The notes under the pieces were generated by a model that saw only the letters and a list, made by a program, of their open reading frames with translations, did not search any database and was not told the DNA's origin. Positions 1 through 11,442 of a stretch of DNA of 64,000 nucleotides are shown one piece after another; within the stretch, counting starts at the first letter, position 1; each line of letters begins with the position of its first letter. The DNA is from Tanypteryx hageni (lineage: Eukaryota; Arthropoda; Insecta; Odonata; Petaluridae): the NCBI GenBank assembly GCA_028673005.1, contig CM054116.1, positions 22,979,840 through 23,043,839 on the forward strand. Direction: 5' to 3'. A program made the translations under genes and the position numbers.

Positions 1-868
1 TAACCAATTGACGTCCGCCCACTTCAATGGTGAGGTAGATTTTTATGGACTGTTGCCTTTTGTGAGGCCTTAAAACCAAATTCGTCCTTAGGACTTCTAT
101 ACGCGAGCTCGATTAGGAAACTTAAATTTCCTTACACTCTCCAAACAGTTCATCAACGTCCACCCTAAATGCCATGGGAACTCTATCGTTATTTTTTCTC
201 AACCTAAATACAATATCAGCTAGTACAACGGAAACAGCTTTCATTTGATTCAGACAAATGATGATATACCGTGAAAGTCTTCCGAAAGATTAGAAATTAA
301 GTAATTCTTCTGTTAAACATTTTGCGCATAAAAACAAATATTTTACTATTTAAAAATCCCGGTATTAATGGTGAAATATTTACTACTTTTTCTTTTCGCG
401 GACACAAGACAACATGAGCCAGACCAGTTCAACATTGTTCATTTTACAGCTCGACATGTTGTCGAATAGGTCATCAGCCGTCACGCTAATACTTACTGTA
501 TATATGCACAGCTAAGCAAATACACGCGTTGATTTATAGGTTACGCAGTTACTGCGTTCGTCACCCTTCATGTCCCATTTCCAAGTAACATTCTAGCTTT
601 AATGTCTGGTTACAGTAATAAGGTATTGCGTCATTAACCCTTAATTACGTCCCAGATAAACAAAGTTTTGCAATTAAAATCGGGTAGCTTCATAAAGAAA
701 GGAGTACACACCGCATAGAAATTTTTAATACCGCAAGAGTTTGGAGCTCATTTCCGAGGGTTCACTAAGGAACTGACAACTGTAATAAACAGATATGAAA
801 AAAAAATGTTCAGAGAAAACAGAATCGCGTCATCTCGTTCCTTTGGCGTCCTCCGTCAGCGAAGTGTA
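1..868. other. Non-genic flank of the satellite
   Basis: AT-rich sequence with no open frame, repeat or splice-bounded exon that I can support. It runs directly into the GC-rich satellite at about 869, so the change in base composition is abrupt. Confidence 0.5.
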
Positions 869-3800
869 GATGCCGGAGTCACAGCTCCCTCAGCGAACTA
901 CAGGCGCCGGAGTCTCAGCTCCCTCAGCGAACTACAGGCGCCGGGGTTTTAGCTCCGTCAGCCAACTTCAGACGCCGGAGCCTCAGTTCCGCCAACGAAC
1001 TATAGGCGCCGGAGTCTCAGCTCCCTCAGCGAACTACAGGCGCCGGGGTCTTAGCTCCGTCAGCCAACTTCAGGCGCCGGAGCCTCAGTTCCGCCAACGA
1101 ACTATAGGCGCCGGAGTCTCAGCTCCCTCAGCGAACTACAGGCGCCGGGGTCTTAGCTCCGTCAGCCAACTTCAGACGCCGGAGCCTCAGTTCCGCCAAC
1201 GAACTACAGGCGCCGGAGTCTCAGCTCCCTCAGCGAACTACAGGCGCCGGGGTTTTAGCTCCGTCAGCCAACTTCAGACGCCGGAGCCTCAGTTCCGCCA
1301 ACGAACTATAGGCGCCGGAGTCTCAGCTCCCTCAGCGAACTACAGGCGCCGGGGTCTTAGCTCCGTCAGCCAACTTCAGACGCCGGAGCCTCAGTTCCGC
1401 CAACGAACTACAGGCGCCGGAGTCTCAGCTCCCTCAGCGAACTACAGGCGCCGGGGTTTTAGCTCCGTCAGCCAACTTCAGACGCCGGAGCCTCAGTTCC
1501 GCCAACGAACTATAGGCGCCGGAGTCTCAGCTCCCTCAGCGAACTACAGGCGCCGGGGTCTTAGCTCCGTCAGCCAACTTCAGACGCCGGAGCCTCAGTT
1601 CCGCCAACGAACTACAGGCGCCGGAGTCTCAGCTCCCTCAGCGAACTACAGGCGCCGAGGTCTTAGCTCCGTCAGCCAACTTCAGGCGCCGGAGCCTCAG
1701 TTCCGCCAACGAACTATAGGCGCCGGAGCCTCAGCTCCCTCAGCGAACTACAGGCGCCGGGGTCTTAGCTCCGTCAGCCAACTTCAGACGCCGGAGCCTC
1801 AGTTCCGCCAACGAACTACAGGCGCCGGAGTCTCAGCTCCCTCAGCGAACTACAGGCGCCGGGGTTTTAGCTCCGTCAGCCAACTTCAGACGCCGGAGCC
1901 TCAGTTCCGCCAACGAACTATAGGCGCCGGAGTCTCAGCTCCCTCAGCGAACTACAGGCGCCGGGGTCTTAGCTCCGTCAGCCAACTTCAGACGCCGGAG
2001 CCTCAGTTCCGCCAACGAACTACAGGCGCCGGAGTCTCAGCTCCCTCAGCGAACTACAGGCGCCGGGGTTTTAGCTCCGTCAGCCAACTTCAGACGCCGG
2101 AGCCTCAGTTCCGCCAACGAACTATAGGCGCCGGAGTCTCAGCTCCCTCAGCGAACTACAGGCGCCGGGGTCTTAGCTCCGTCAGCCAACTTCAGACGCC
2201 GGAGCCTCAGTTCCGCCAACGAACTACAGGCGCCGGAGTCTCAGCTCCCTCAGCGAACTACAGGCGCCGGGGTCTTAGCTCCGTCAGCCAACTTCAGGCG
2301 CCGGAGCCTCAGTTCCGCCAACGAACTATAGGCGCCGGAGCCTCAGCTCCCTCAGCGAACTACAGGCGCCGGGGTCTTAGCTCCGTCAGCCAACTTCAGA
2401 CGCCGGAGCCTCAGTTCCGCCAACGAACTACAGGCGCCGGAGTCTCAGCTCCCTCAGCGAACTACAGGCGCCGGGGTTTTAGCTCCGTCAGCCAACTTCA
2501 GACGCCGGAGCCTCAGTTCCGCCAACGAACTATAGGCGCCGGAGTCTCAGCTCCCTCAGCGAACTACAGGCGCCGGGGTCTTAGCTCCGTCAGCCAACTT
2601 CAGACGCCGGAGCCTCAGTTCCGCCAACGAACTACAGGCGCCGGAGTCTCAGCTCCCTCAGCGAACTACAGGCGCCGGGGTCTTAGCTCCGTCAGCCAAC
2701 TTCAGGCGCCGGAGCCTCAGTTCCGCCAACGAACTATAGGCGCCGGAGCCTCAGCTCCCTCAGCGAACTACAGGCGCCGGGGTCTTAGCTCCGTCAGCCA
2801 ACTTCAGACGCCGGAGCCTCAGTTCCGCCAACGAACTACAGGCGCCGGAGTCTCAGCTCCCTCAGCGAACTACAGGCGCCGGGGTTTTAGCTCCGTCAGC
2901 CAACTTCAGACGCCGGAGCCTCAGTTCCGCCAACGAACTATAGGCGCCGGAGTCTCAGCTCCCTCAGCGAACTACAGGCGCCGGGGTCTTAGCTCCGTCA
3001 GCCAACTTCAGACGCCGGAGCCTCAGTTCCGCCAACGAACTACAGGCGCCGGAGTCTCAGCTCCCTCAGCGAACTACAGGCGCCGGGGTTTTAGCTCCGT
3101 CAGCCAACTTCAGACGCCGGAGCCTCAGTTCCGCCAACGAACTATAGGCGCCGGAGTCTCAGCTCCCTCAGCGAACTACAGGCGCCGGGGTCTTAGCTCC
3201 GTCAGCCAACTTCAGACGCCGGAGCCTCAGTTCCGCCAACGAACTACAGGCGCCGGAGTCTCAGCTCCCTCAGCGAACTACAGGCGCCGGGGTCTTAGCT
3301 CCGTCAGCCAACTTCAGGCGCCGGAGCCTCAGTTCCGCCAACGAACTATAGGCGCCGGAGCCTCAGCTCCCTCAGCGAACTACAGGCGCCGGGGTCTTAG
3401 CTCCGTCAGCCAACTTCAGACGCCGGAGCCTCAGTTCCGCCAACGAACTACAGGCGCCGGAGTCTCAGCTCCCTCAGCGAACTACAGGCGCCGGGGTTTT
3501 AGCTCCGTCAGCCAACTTCAGACGCCGGAGCCTCAGTTCCGCCAACGAACTATAGGCGCCGGAGTCTCAGCTCCCTCAGCGAACTACAGGCGCCGGGGTC
3601 TTAGCTCCGTCAGCCAACTTCAGACGCCGGAGCCTCAGTTCCGCCAACGAACTACAGGCGCCGGAGTCTCAGCTCCCTCAGCGAACTACAGGCGCCGGGG
3701 TTTTAGCTCCGTCAGCCAACTTCAGACGCCGGAGCCTCAGTTCCGCCAACGAACTATAGGCGCCGGAGTCTCAGCTCCCTCAGCGAACTACAGGCGCCGG

Positions 3801-5630
3801 GGTCTTAGCTCCGTCAGCCAACTTCAGACGCCGGAGCCTCAGTTCCGCCAACGAACTACAGGCGCCGGAGTCTCAGCTCCCTCAGCGAACTACAGGCGCC
3901 GGGGTCTTAGCTCCGTCAGCCAACTTCAGACGCCGGAGCCTCAGTTCCGCCAACGAACTACAGGCGCCGGAGTCTCAGCTCCCTCAGCGAACTACAGGCG
4001 CCGGGGTTTTAGCTCCGTCAGCCAACTTCAGACGCCGGAGCCTCAGTTCCGCCAACGAACTATAGGCGCCGGAGTCTCAGCTCCCTCAGCGAACTACAGG
4101 CGCCGGGGTCTTAGCTCCGTCAGCCAACTTCAGACGCCGGAGCCTCAGTTCCGCCAACGAACTACAGGCGCCGGAGTCTCAGCTCCCTCAGCGAACTACA
4201 GGCGCCGGGGTCTTAGCTCCGTCAGCCAACTTCAGACGCCGGAGCCTCAGTTCCGCCAACGAACTACAGGCGCCGGAGTCTCAGCTCCCTCAGCGAACTA
4301 CAGGCGCCGGGGTTTTAGCTCCGTCAGCCAACTTCAGACGCCGGAGCCTCAGTTCCGCCAACGAACTATAGGCGCCGGAGTCTCAGCTCCCTCAGCGAAC
4401 TACAGGCGCCGGGGTCTTAGCTCCGTCAGCCAACTTCAGACGCCGGAGCCTCAGTTCCGCCAACGAACTACAGGCGCCGGAGTCTCAGCTCCCTCAGCGA
4501 ACTACAGGCGCCGGGGTTTTAGCTCCGTCAGCCAACTTCAGACGCCGGAGCCTCAGTTCCGCAAACGAACTATAGGCGCCGGAGTCTCAGCTCCCTCAGC
4601 GAACTACAGGCGCCGGGGTCTTAGCTCCGTCAGCCAACTTCAGACGCCGGAGCCTCAGTTCCGCCAACGAACTACAGGCGCCGGAGTCTCAGCTCCCTCA
4701 GCGAACTACAGGCGCCGGGGTCTTAGCTCCGTCAGCCAACTTCAGGCGCCGGAGCCTCAGTTCCGCCAACGAACTATAGGCGCCGGAGCCTCAGCTCCCT
4801 CAGCGAACTACAGGCGCCGGGGTCTTAGCTCCGTCAGCCAACTTCAGACGCCGGAGCCTCAGTTCCGCCAACGAACTACAGGCGCCGGAGTCTCAGCTCC
4901 CTCAGCGAACTACAGGCGCCGGGGTTTTAGCTCCGTCAGCCAACTTCAGACGCCGGAGCCTCAGTTCCGCCAACGAACTATAGGCGCCGGAGTCTCAGCT
5001 CCCTCAGCGAACTACAGGCGCCGGGGTCTTAGCTCCGTCAGCCAACTTCAGACGCCGGAGCCTCAGTTCCGCCAACGAACTACAGGCGCCGGAGTCTCAG
5101 CTCCCTCAGCGAACTACAGGCGCCGGGGTTTTAGCTCCGTCAGCCAACTTCAGACGCCGGAGCCTCAGTTCCGCCAACGAACTATAGGCGCCGGAGTCTC
5201 AGCTCCCTCAGCGAACTACAGGCGCCGGGGTCTTAGCTCCGTCAGCCAACTTCAGACGCCGGAGCCTCAGTTCCGCCAACGAACTACAGGCGCCGGAGTC
5301 TCAGCTCCCTCAGCGAACTACAGGCGCCGGGGTTTTAGCTCCGTCAGCCAACTTCAGACGCCGGAGCCTCAGTTCCGCCAACGAACTATAGGCGCCGGAG
5401 TCTCAGCTCCCTCAGCGAACTACAGGCGCCGGGGTCTTAGCTCCGTCAGCCAACTTCAGACGCCGGAGCCTCAGTTCCGCCAACGAACTACAGGCGCCGG
5501 AGTCTCAGCTCCCTCAGCGAACTACAGGCGCCGGGGTCTTAGCTCCGTCAGCCAACTTCAGGCGCCGGAGCCTCAGCTTCTTCAGCGAACTACAGGCGCC
5601 GGAGCTTCAGCTCCGCCAACGAACTACAGG
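869..5630 (+). repeat. Satellite array: 34-bp monomers in 102-bp trimers
   Basis: About 140 head-to-tail 34-bp monomers fill this stretch. Three monomer types (starting CTCAGTTCCGCC, CTCAGCTCCCTC and CTTAGCTCCGTC) alternate strictly, giving a 102-bp trimer repeated about 47 times. Each monomer carries an AGGCGCCGG or AGACGCCGG core, so the array is CpG-rich. Trimers alternate further: the third monomer follows GGGGTCTTAG or GGGGTTTTAG, giving a 204-bp dimer of trimers. A rarer variant with TTCAGGCGCC starts at 1069, 1681, 2293, 2701, 3313, 4741 and 5557; all these spacings are multiples of 204 bp. Because 102 is divisible by three, one frame stays open for 1615 codons. However, nearly all recurring variants change the amino acid, and the product has no recognisable domain, so I treat the frame as a by-product of the repeat. 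The last units, from about 5570, are divergent. Confidence 0.95.
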
Positions 5631-5686
5631 CGCGTCGCCATCTCCATCCAACCCGTCAACGTTCGCGCGTGGACCGCGATCGAGAT

Positions 5687-5713
5687 ATGGATTTTCCGAC
5701 CTCTCAGCAACGG
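5687..5713 (+). CDS. Candidate first coding exon beside the satellite
   Basis: An ATG at 5687 begins nine codons (MDFPTSQQR) that end exactly at a strong splice donor, CGG|GTGAGTG at 5713/5714. This would be a phase-0 first coding exon, with the 5' untranslated part reaching back towards the satellite edge at 5630. The unique stretch 5631-5713 is GC-rich and CpG-rich, unlike the AT-rich sequence after the donor. I cannot find the next exon in the window and cannot name the gene. The alternative is chance: a short frame and one good donor are weak evidence alone. Confidence 0.3.
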
Positions 5714-5864
5714 GTGAGTGCGTGCTCTCTTACCCGACAACCAAATCTCAAACAAAAAATAAACGGCGCAATATACATTGCACAAACATTCTCATATATG
5801 TATGTATATACGTTTGGTCCACTGTACGCTCGTAAAAGAAAAACGCTTATAATTAAAAGTTAAC

Positions 5865-6636
5865 CGTAGTTTAGCGCATATTTTAATGCCACTGATCGAT
5901 ATTTAGTATTTTTATGGGATATATGGCCTAGTTAGTACTATTTGTGACATCAGGCTGTACGATTGGATGGATTTTAATCAAAATCCTTATGGACATTTTT
6001 GAATAAATCGAATTTTTTTCAAAATATCCTAGAATAAAGTACCCATAATTGTTGCGCGATATCGTTCATCTCTTCAGAATGTTTTTTATGAATGATATTA
6101 TCCACAAATATGAGATATCATTCGATTTAGTTTAACCGTTTAGGCTATAATATGATTTTTAGCGGAACGCGCCGGAGGCGTGACGTCATAGGGCTTAGGT
6201 AAGGTAGCTTAGCGTAAATTGTAATGTCACTGGACGCCATATGGTGATTTTTTGAGAAATATGGCTTACGCAGTATTATTTGTAACATCAGGCTCTACAA
6301 TTGGATTGATTTAAATCAAATTCTATGGAGCCATTTTTGAGTAAATAAAATTTTTCTAAAAATGGCCAAGAATAAACTACCCTTAGTTTTTTAGCATTAT
6401 CATTTTTATGAAATAAGGGTCTGCAAAAGATGATATATTGCATAAATACGAGATATCATTCGATTTAATGTACGCGTTTGGGCCCTAGGGCGGCGAACAG
6501 ACAGACAGACAGCATGGCGAAAACCACTTTTTTGGACTCGGGGACACCTAAAACGTGTACTTCCATCAAAATCTCGAAGTCGAATTTTTTCACGAATACA
6601 ATACTTGCTTAATATACTACGCATATGAGAAAGTAA
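5865..6636 (-). repeat. Dispersed two-unit repeat, copy 1
   Basis: This block matches 44585-45300 in reverse complement. It contains two diverged units of roughly 300 bp (about 5870-6150 and 6205-6480). Each runs from a TTAGCG-type start, through a 'TGACATCAGGCT' or 'TAACATCAGGCT' stretch, to 'GAGATATCATTCGATTTA'. The family head lies at the right end (about 6500-6636) and reads on the minus strand through 'GTAGTATATT' and 'TTCGACTTCGAGATTTTGAT'. The head also carries a CAGACAGACAGACAG stretch. Short frames shared by copies (for example 6406-6624) follow from nucleotide similarity. I cannot place the family in a known class. Confidence 0.75.
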
Positions 6637-6777
6637 TAAAACATACCGAGACTAAGTGAAAAATAATGAAACAAAATCAAACGACAGGAACGGAAAGACG
6701 CGCTGGCACTCGAACGCCGCATGGACGTCGCGTGACCAAATCCATTTAACTCCGTCCGTGACGTCAGCGTGACCACA

Positions 6778-6925
6778 CGCGCGAGGGAGAGGGTTGAGGG
6801 AGAGGGGAGAGGGTTGTGGAAGAGGGTTGAGGGAGAGGGTTGAGGGAGAGGGTTGTGGAAGAGGGTTGAGGGAGAGGGTTGAGGGAGAGGGTTGAGGGAG
6901 AGGGTTGAGGGAGGGGGAGGTGAGA
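6778..6925 (+). repeat. GA-rich minisatellite, about 12-bp unit
   Basis: Repeats of GGTTGAGGGAGA, with interspersed GGTTGTGGAAGA variants, run through the block. The overlapping minus-strand frames here (proline-, serine- and leucine-rich) are products of the repeat. Confidence 0.85.
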
Positions 6926-7859
6926 GAGAGAGTCTAGTCGAGAGTCGCCCCAGCGCACGGAGAACATCCGGAGATTTTTTCTCCAATCTCGCATGGGAGA
7001 GTCAAAGAAGGAAATGGGCTGACGGGAGATAAATATTTCAAAGGAAAGGAAAAAGAGGAGAAGGGAAGATGCGGCTGAGGGAGGAAGAAGCGATAGGGAG
7101 GAAAAGGAGTTTCGGCGGAGCGGCTTCATCTTGGAGCGAATCTCCGTTCGGCAGGATAGGGAGCGTTTGCGCGGGATTTCATTAATTAACGAGTGGCGAC
7201 CATAAGGCGACTACGGAGAAGGCATCCCAATGAGTGCGTGCGATGTGCCTCGGATGGAGAATGAATTGTAGGGAGGGAGAAGACGAGGAGGGAAAGAAGA
7301 AAATGAATAAAAGGAGTACCATCCTCTCGACCCCTTTCTCGCAAATTAGCAATCTTTTGCCCTTAACTCGCTTAACCGGACTTCCGCCTGAACAGCGCGC
7401 GTCGCGGATGGGCTGGCGTCGATTCGATGGAACGGAAAGAAAATGATTTCAAATGAGAAAAGGGCTGCAGGGAAGTGATATTGGCAGAAAAAATCTGCAA
7501 TGGCAGAACAAAGAATGACGCAAAAGGCAGTGAAAACGGAATTATTTTCCTCAATGGCTTAATATACTTACGGGAAATGAGTGACCGCGTGATACACTGG
7601 AGAGATAGCCGAATCCCGGAGTGCAACCTTTTTGTGTGGCAGGCCGCATTCGTAAATGTGAGTGCTTTGGCGTATTATAAGTCGCGAGCGCCTCGGCGGG
7701 CCGTATGAGAGTTTATATGGGAACTTACTCAGGAGATCATACGTGACATTTTAAAATGAAAATAAAGTCTAAACCATGTTTTAGCGATAAATCTTTACCA
7801 AGAAAGGTTTTATGGCTGCAGTTCTAATTCAAGTATATGAAATCGTTTGGATTAAATAT
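6926..7859. other. Non-genic, purine-rich then mixed sequence
   Basis: The first 200 bases are rich in GGAAGAGG-type purine runs; the rest is mixed. Several short frames overlap on both strands with no splice signals or recognisable products. I see no gene. Confidence 0.4.
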
Positions 7860-7941
7860 CGCGGGCCGCATCCTAATCAAAGCCGTATAAAATGCTCTAG
7901 GGGTCGGATGTGGCCCGCGGGCCGTAGGTTGCACGCCCCTG
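7860..7941 (-). mobile_element. Probable hAT-type transposon terminus
   Basis: Read on the minus strand from 7941 the sequence starts CAGGGGCGTGCAACCTACGG and continues into GGCCCGCGGGCC. This is the kind of end seen in many non-autonomous hAT elements (CAGGGG start, then a CGGCCCGCGGGCC block). I found neither the opposite terminus nor an 8-bp target duplication (the flank after 7941 is CTCGAATC), so this is probably a truncated end. Confidence 0.4.
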
Positions 7942-7949
7942 CTCGAATC

Positions 7950-10800
7950 GATAACACTGGAAATCTTGCCATATTTTCTTGCGCCGAGTGTCGAGTCTAA
8001 AGGGTAAAAACTACGAATTCTCGATCGCCCGTGCCATGAAGCGCTAGGTCGTTACTTTACGCCATACGCACGTGCTCGCTGAAGTAGGACCGAAAAAGCC
8101 GCGACTCGAAACCGAGCCGCATCTCGCGGATGATAAGTTTCCATCGGGGATTCCAAGTTTCGACAGAAGCGGTTCCTCTTGCCGAATAGTTGTTCCGCGA
8201 TCGGTTTGATCCGGAGGATTAAAAATAACTGTCGTATACGATCAGTGGCCGGAGTCCCATTTCTCGCGTGCAATCAAGATAGGTGGTCAACTAAGCGCTT
8301 AACATCGCAATCTCTATCCGAATCGAGTGCCGAGGGCAGAACATTCAAAAGAGAAGTTTGTTGAATTTCTCCGATGAATATGCCGATTACCCGTAAATAA
8401 TGCGAGTGCGTGCGAGAAATTTCTGACGTTTGCCTCGAATGTTTTAAATGGAAAAGTTAAACATTACACGCTTGCGGGAGAGGGAAGGGAAGTAACATTC
8501 CAGCCTGGAATTGTATGGTTTTCGAGAAGGAAACGGTCGTTGGTATAAAACTGCCAGCTAAGAAATACTGAGAAAATGGAATACAATCCAATCTAGCGAG
8601 ATTCACCTGGACTGCCATTTGTTTCAGTAATTGGCTTGACTGGATAATTTCGTGATTAGAACGCACGACCCGGAGAGAAACCGAACGGACATACGGAGTC
8701 GCACGGAAATATATCGACGTCAAAACAACGATAACCGAATTGGATGATTGTACGACGAAGAGAAGAAACTATGCGGAATCGAAAGACGGGAAGATCGAAC
8801 ATCCATCAAAGAGAGCTCTGGGGATGCGCGCGATTCGATATCTTTCCGAGCTGTCGATCGGCAGACGTAAGAAGGAGATCGCCGAACGGATCGGATTCCA
8901 GAGCCTTCTTTTCGATACGATTCTTACCTGCCTTACCACAAAGATAAGATGACAAGAACTGGTCTATTCCGCTATTCCTACTTCACCGATTCCATTTAAG
9001 GAAACGCTGTAGCGGTACACGTCGAAACAGGAAACTCACCTGGAAAGAAGTGAAAATCGTAATTAATGGCGGAGGAGAGACAAAAACAAAAGAGAGCAGG
9101 TCAACGCAGTGCGTCCTACACTCGTCACCGACTCTTTGAATAAGACGGATGCGAATGCAAGTCGCGCTAGACCTCGGACGTGCACTTCTGGTCTCGTAAA
9201 GTATATTTACTTATTCATTTAAATATAGAATGATATATTATATTAACGTTATATAAAAATACGACAAAAATTTCACTTACATCATTTTTATATGAGGAGC
9301 ATATTTCGACAAATCTTATGCTACACAGGAGCTCCCATTACTAATATCTTCCTGGCATTTGACGTAATAACAAACGGCCGCCGCTGTCAATACTTCAGTT
9401 TGAAACGATGGTCTTTTTTCCGAGCGAGATTCCCATCTCATAAATTCTCTCCACCCTAGATTCCCGTCTCCGACCCTCACCGTCCCATGAACCGAATTCC
9501 CCCGTCCCCCATTCCTCCCCCTCTCCCGTCGGTTCCGCCCTTTCCATTCCACCGACTTCCTCTCAGGCACCAGATGAAAAAGGAGGCCCAGGGGCGGAGC
9601 GGGAGCACGTCCACGCATTGCCCACCGCTGCGACGGATAACAACAAATCAAGAGCGCCTTCCGCGAGGCATGCCTTTCAAAATAAACTATCGGTCGCGAC
9701 ATGGCCTTTCGTCTCCTCATCCTCTCCCCTTTCTCCGCCGGCATCTTTGCGAATTCCGTCCCCGTTGCGTCCACCGGATGGGGGACGTCTGCAGGGGCAG
9801 GCTGGCGGGGAAGAAAGGGGAGGATCGTCCAGACGTCATCTCCTCGACCGGTCTATTTTTCCCCCGGACGCCGGCGTCCCTTTCGCGGCATCCGTCCCGC
9901 CCGAGCAGCGCTCCCGCTAGAGGAATGAGTGCCGCGCTTCCGCGAGAGGAGTGAGCGGGGAGGCATCCAGATACGGGTGTCCTCTCTACAGAGCCGCTTT
10001 GTCATATGCATCGCGTCCTGCGACGGATACCCGAGACGGAAATCATCGAGGTGGACGAGTAAACGCTCATACGGAATGAAAACGATAAATACTACAAAAA
10101 CGAAGGAAGTCGAAACTTTCTGGACGGCGAAAAGTGGCAACGGTTCGTTTTAGTTTTGTTAAATTCGTCGAAAATCAATCATCTCCTATTTAGTCGGTAA
10201 ATCGAAAACATGACTATTCGGAAGATAACGAGACTAAGCTAAAAAAAACTCTCAGAATACTCTCTTGAATGAAAAGTTCTTTTGAAAACATCAATACATG
10301 CTCTGGTAAACTCGTCTTCAAAAATGCAATAAAAATAGAGAACGAATGAACGTTTCTTCCCTTGATAGTCACGTTCGAAAGGCTTACCGTGCGGAACGCA
10401 TTTAATTTCGAGATTCAATTGCGGCTCTGGAATTTCTTGAGCAAGACGGCGGACACGATGAACGATGTTTGCACCGCAGCGGACCGTAACAATCGAGACG
10501 CGTCTCGCAAACTGAATTCTTATTTCGAAGCATCAGCCACGACGATCGCATTTCGAGGGAATAAAAACGACATTCTACTCGACTTATAGGCAACTGATGA
10601 AGTACAAAGCAAAGTCCGTTAATTTAAAAATTTGTTTCGTTTGCTATTTTGTTATCCATCTACCAATAATTACTACACTTTTTAAGAGAAAACGGAATGC
10701 GAAGAAATATTCGCCTGAAACATGTTCCTTCAATGGAAAGCTGACGGTGGCACTTTTACTTAAGCAAATTTAATAATCAAATTTATGGGAATAATTTTGA
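7950..10800. other. CpG-rich non-genic block
   Basis: From about 8000 to 10150 the sequence is richer in GC and CpG than its surroundings, with many short frames overlapping on both strands (especially 9316-9970). Such blocks can mark promoters or unmethylated islands, but I see no exon bounded by splice sites and no recognisable protein. 9180-9310 is AT-rich spacer, and 10150-10800 is ordinary AT-rich sequence. Confidence 0.4.
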
Positions 10801-10813
10801 AACGAGAAAAAAA

Positions 10814-10889
10814 TCTGCTATAACCGGGAATCGAAGCCGGGTCTTCCACTTGCAGGGCGGATATTCTACCACTGAACTACCTTAGCAGA
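10814..10889 (-). mobile_element. tRNA-like SINE head (Gly/Ala-like)
   Basis: On the minus strand this folds like a tRNA. It has a D-arm with GTTCAGTGGTAGAAT, an anticodon stem TCCGC/GTGGA around the loop CCTGCAA (anticodon TGC), and a T-arm with GCTTCGATTCC. The base before the anticodon is C rather than the usual U, and the best acceptor pairing is imperfect, so a functional tRNA gene is unlikely. It is followed on the minus strand by a TTTCGTTTCAAAATTATTCC tail. The same tail follows the fragment at 10930, which points to a tRNA-derived SINE. Confidence 0.6.
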
Positions 10890-10929
10890 TAATTTTTCCC
10901 GTTTCTGAATGCGGGCGTTTTCCTTAGTT

Positions 10930-11035
10930 GGGGCAGCCCGGCAATTGGAAGACCCGGGTTCGATTCCCGGTCATAGCAGAATATTTTTTGTTTCAAAATT
11001 ATTCCCAACTTTACAGCTAATGCCTGTCTGCCTAT
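10930..11035 (+). mobile_element. Inverted 3' half of the same tRNA-like SINE
   Basis: It holds a perfect B box GGTTCGATTCC inside GAAGACCCGGGTTCG, then CATAGCAGA, then a tail through CAAAATTATTCCCAAC and TTACAGCTAATGCC. It is arranged head-to-head with the copy at 10814-10889. The tail recurs in reverse complement at about 24340-24380, which shows a dispersed family. Confidence 0.6.
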
Positions 11036-11442
11036 ATAGTATCTTATGATCATTTCATTCCATCCATCAAATTTTTGCTTTGAAAAATTACAAATACATC
11101 ATCAGAAACTGATTTTTTAAAATAAAAAGGATTACTGTAATCGTAGTTCTCGGAAATGAAAAAAATATGCATATGCGATTTTTTTATAAAATAAGGAAAG
11201 TTTTTCTGTTATTCATCTCATTCACTGAAGAATTTCACCATAATTTTCAGTACGGTAAGATTGCTACACTAGTCTACATTTAATCTTCTGCCTTATTTTG
11301 TATTTTTCTATGAATATTTGACAAACACTTAAACCGTAACACATTTACGATACCTAAAAATCTATTTCTTTCACTGAGAGCCATAATTTGCGATGCCATC
11401 CTGGCAAACCATTAGGAAAACAATGTAATATCACTGATATTA
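11036..11442. other. Spacer between the SINE pair and the mariner
   Basis: AT-rich sequence without frames or repeats that I can support. Confidence 0.5.

Noticed and set aside
869..5630. CRISPR array
   Set aside because: The repeats are contiguous 34-bp monomers with no unique spacers, in a eukaryotic context with no cas genes.
870..5717. A 1615-residue repeat protein
   Set aside because: The frame is open because the 102-bp satellite unit is divisible by three. There is no domain, variants are mostly non-synonymous, and no splice or promoter evidence supports translation.
6609..7129. Proline-rich minus-strand proteins
   Set aside because: Two overlapping frames read the same GGTTGAGGGAGA minisatellite.
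9316..9970. A gene in the CpG-rich block
   Set aside because: Five overlapping frames lie on both strands. None has splice signals or recognisable residues; composition explains the open frames.
10814..10889. Functional tRNA-Ala(TGC) gene
   Set aside because: The base before the anticodon is C, the acceptor stem has a mismatch and wobble pairs, and the flank carries a SINE tail found elsewhere.
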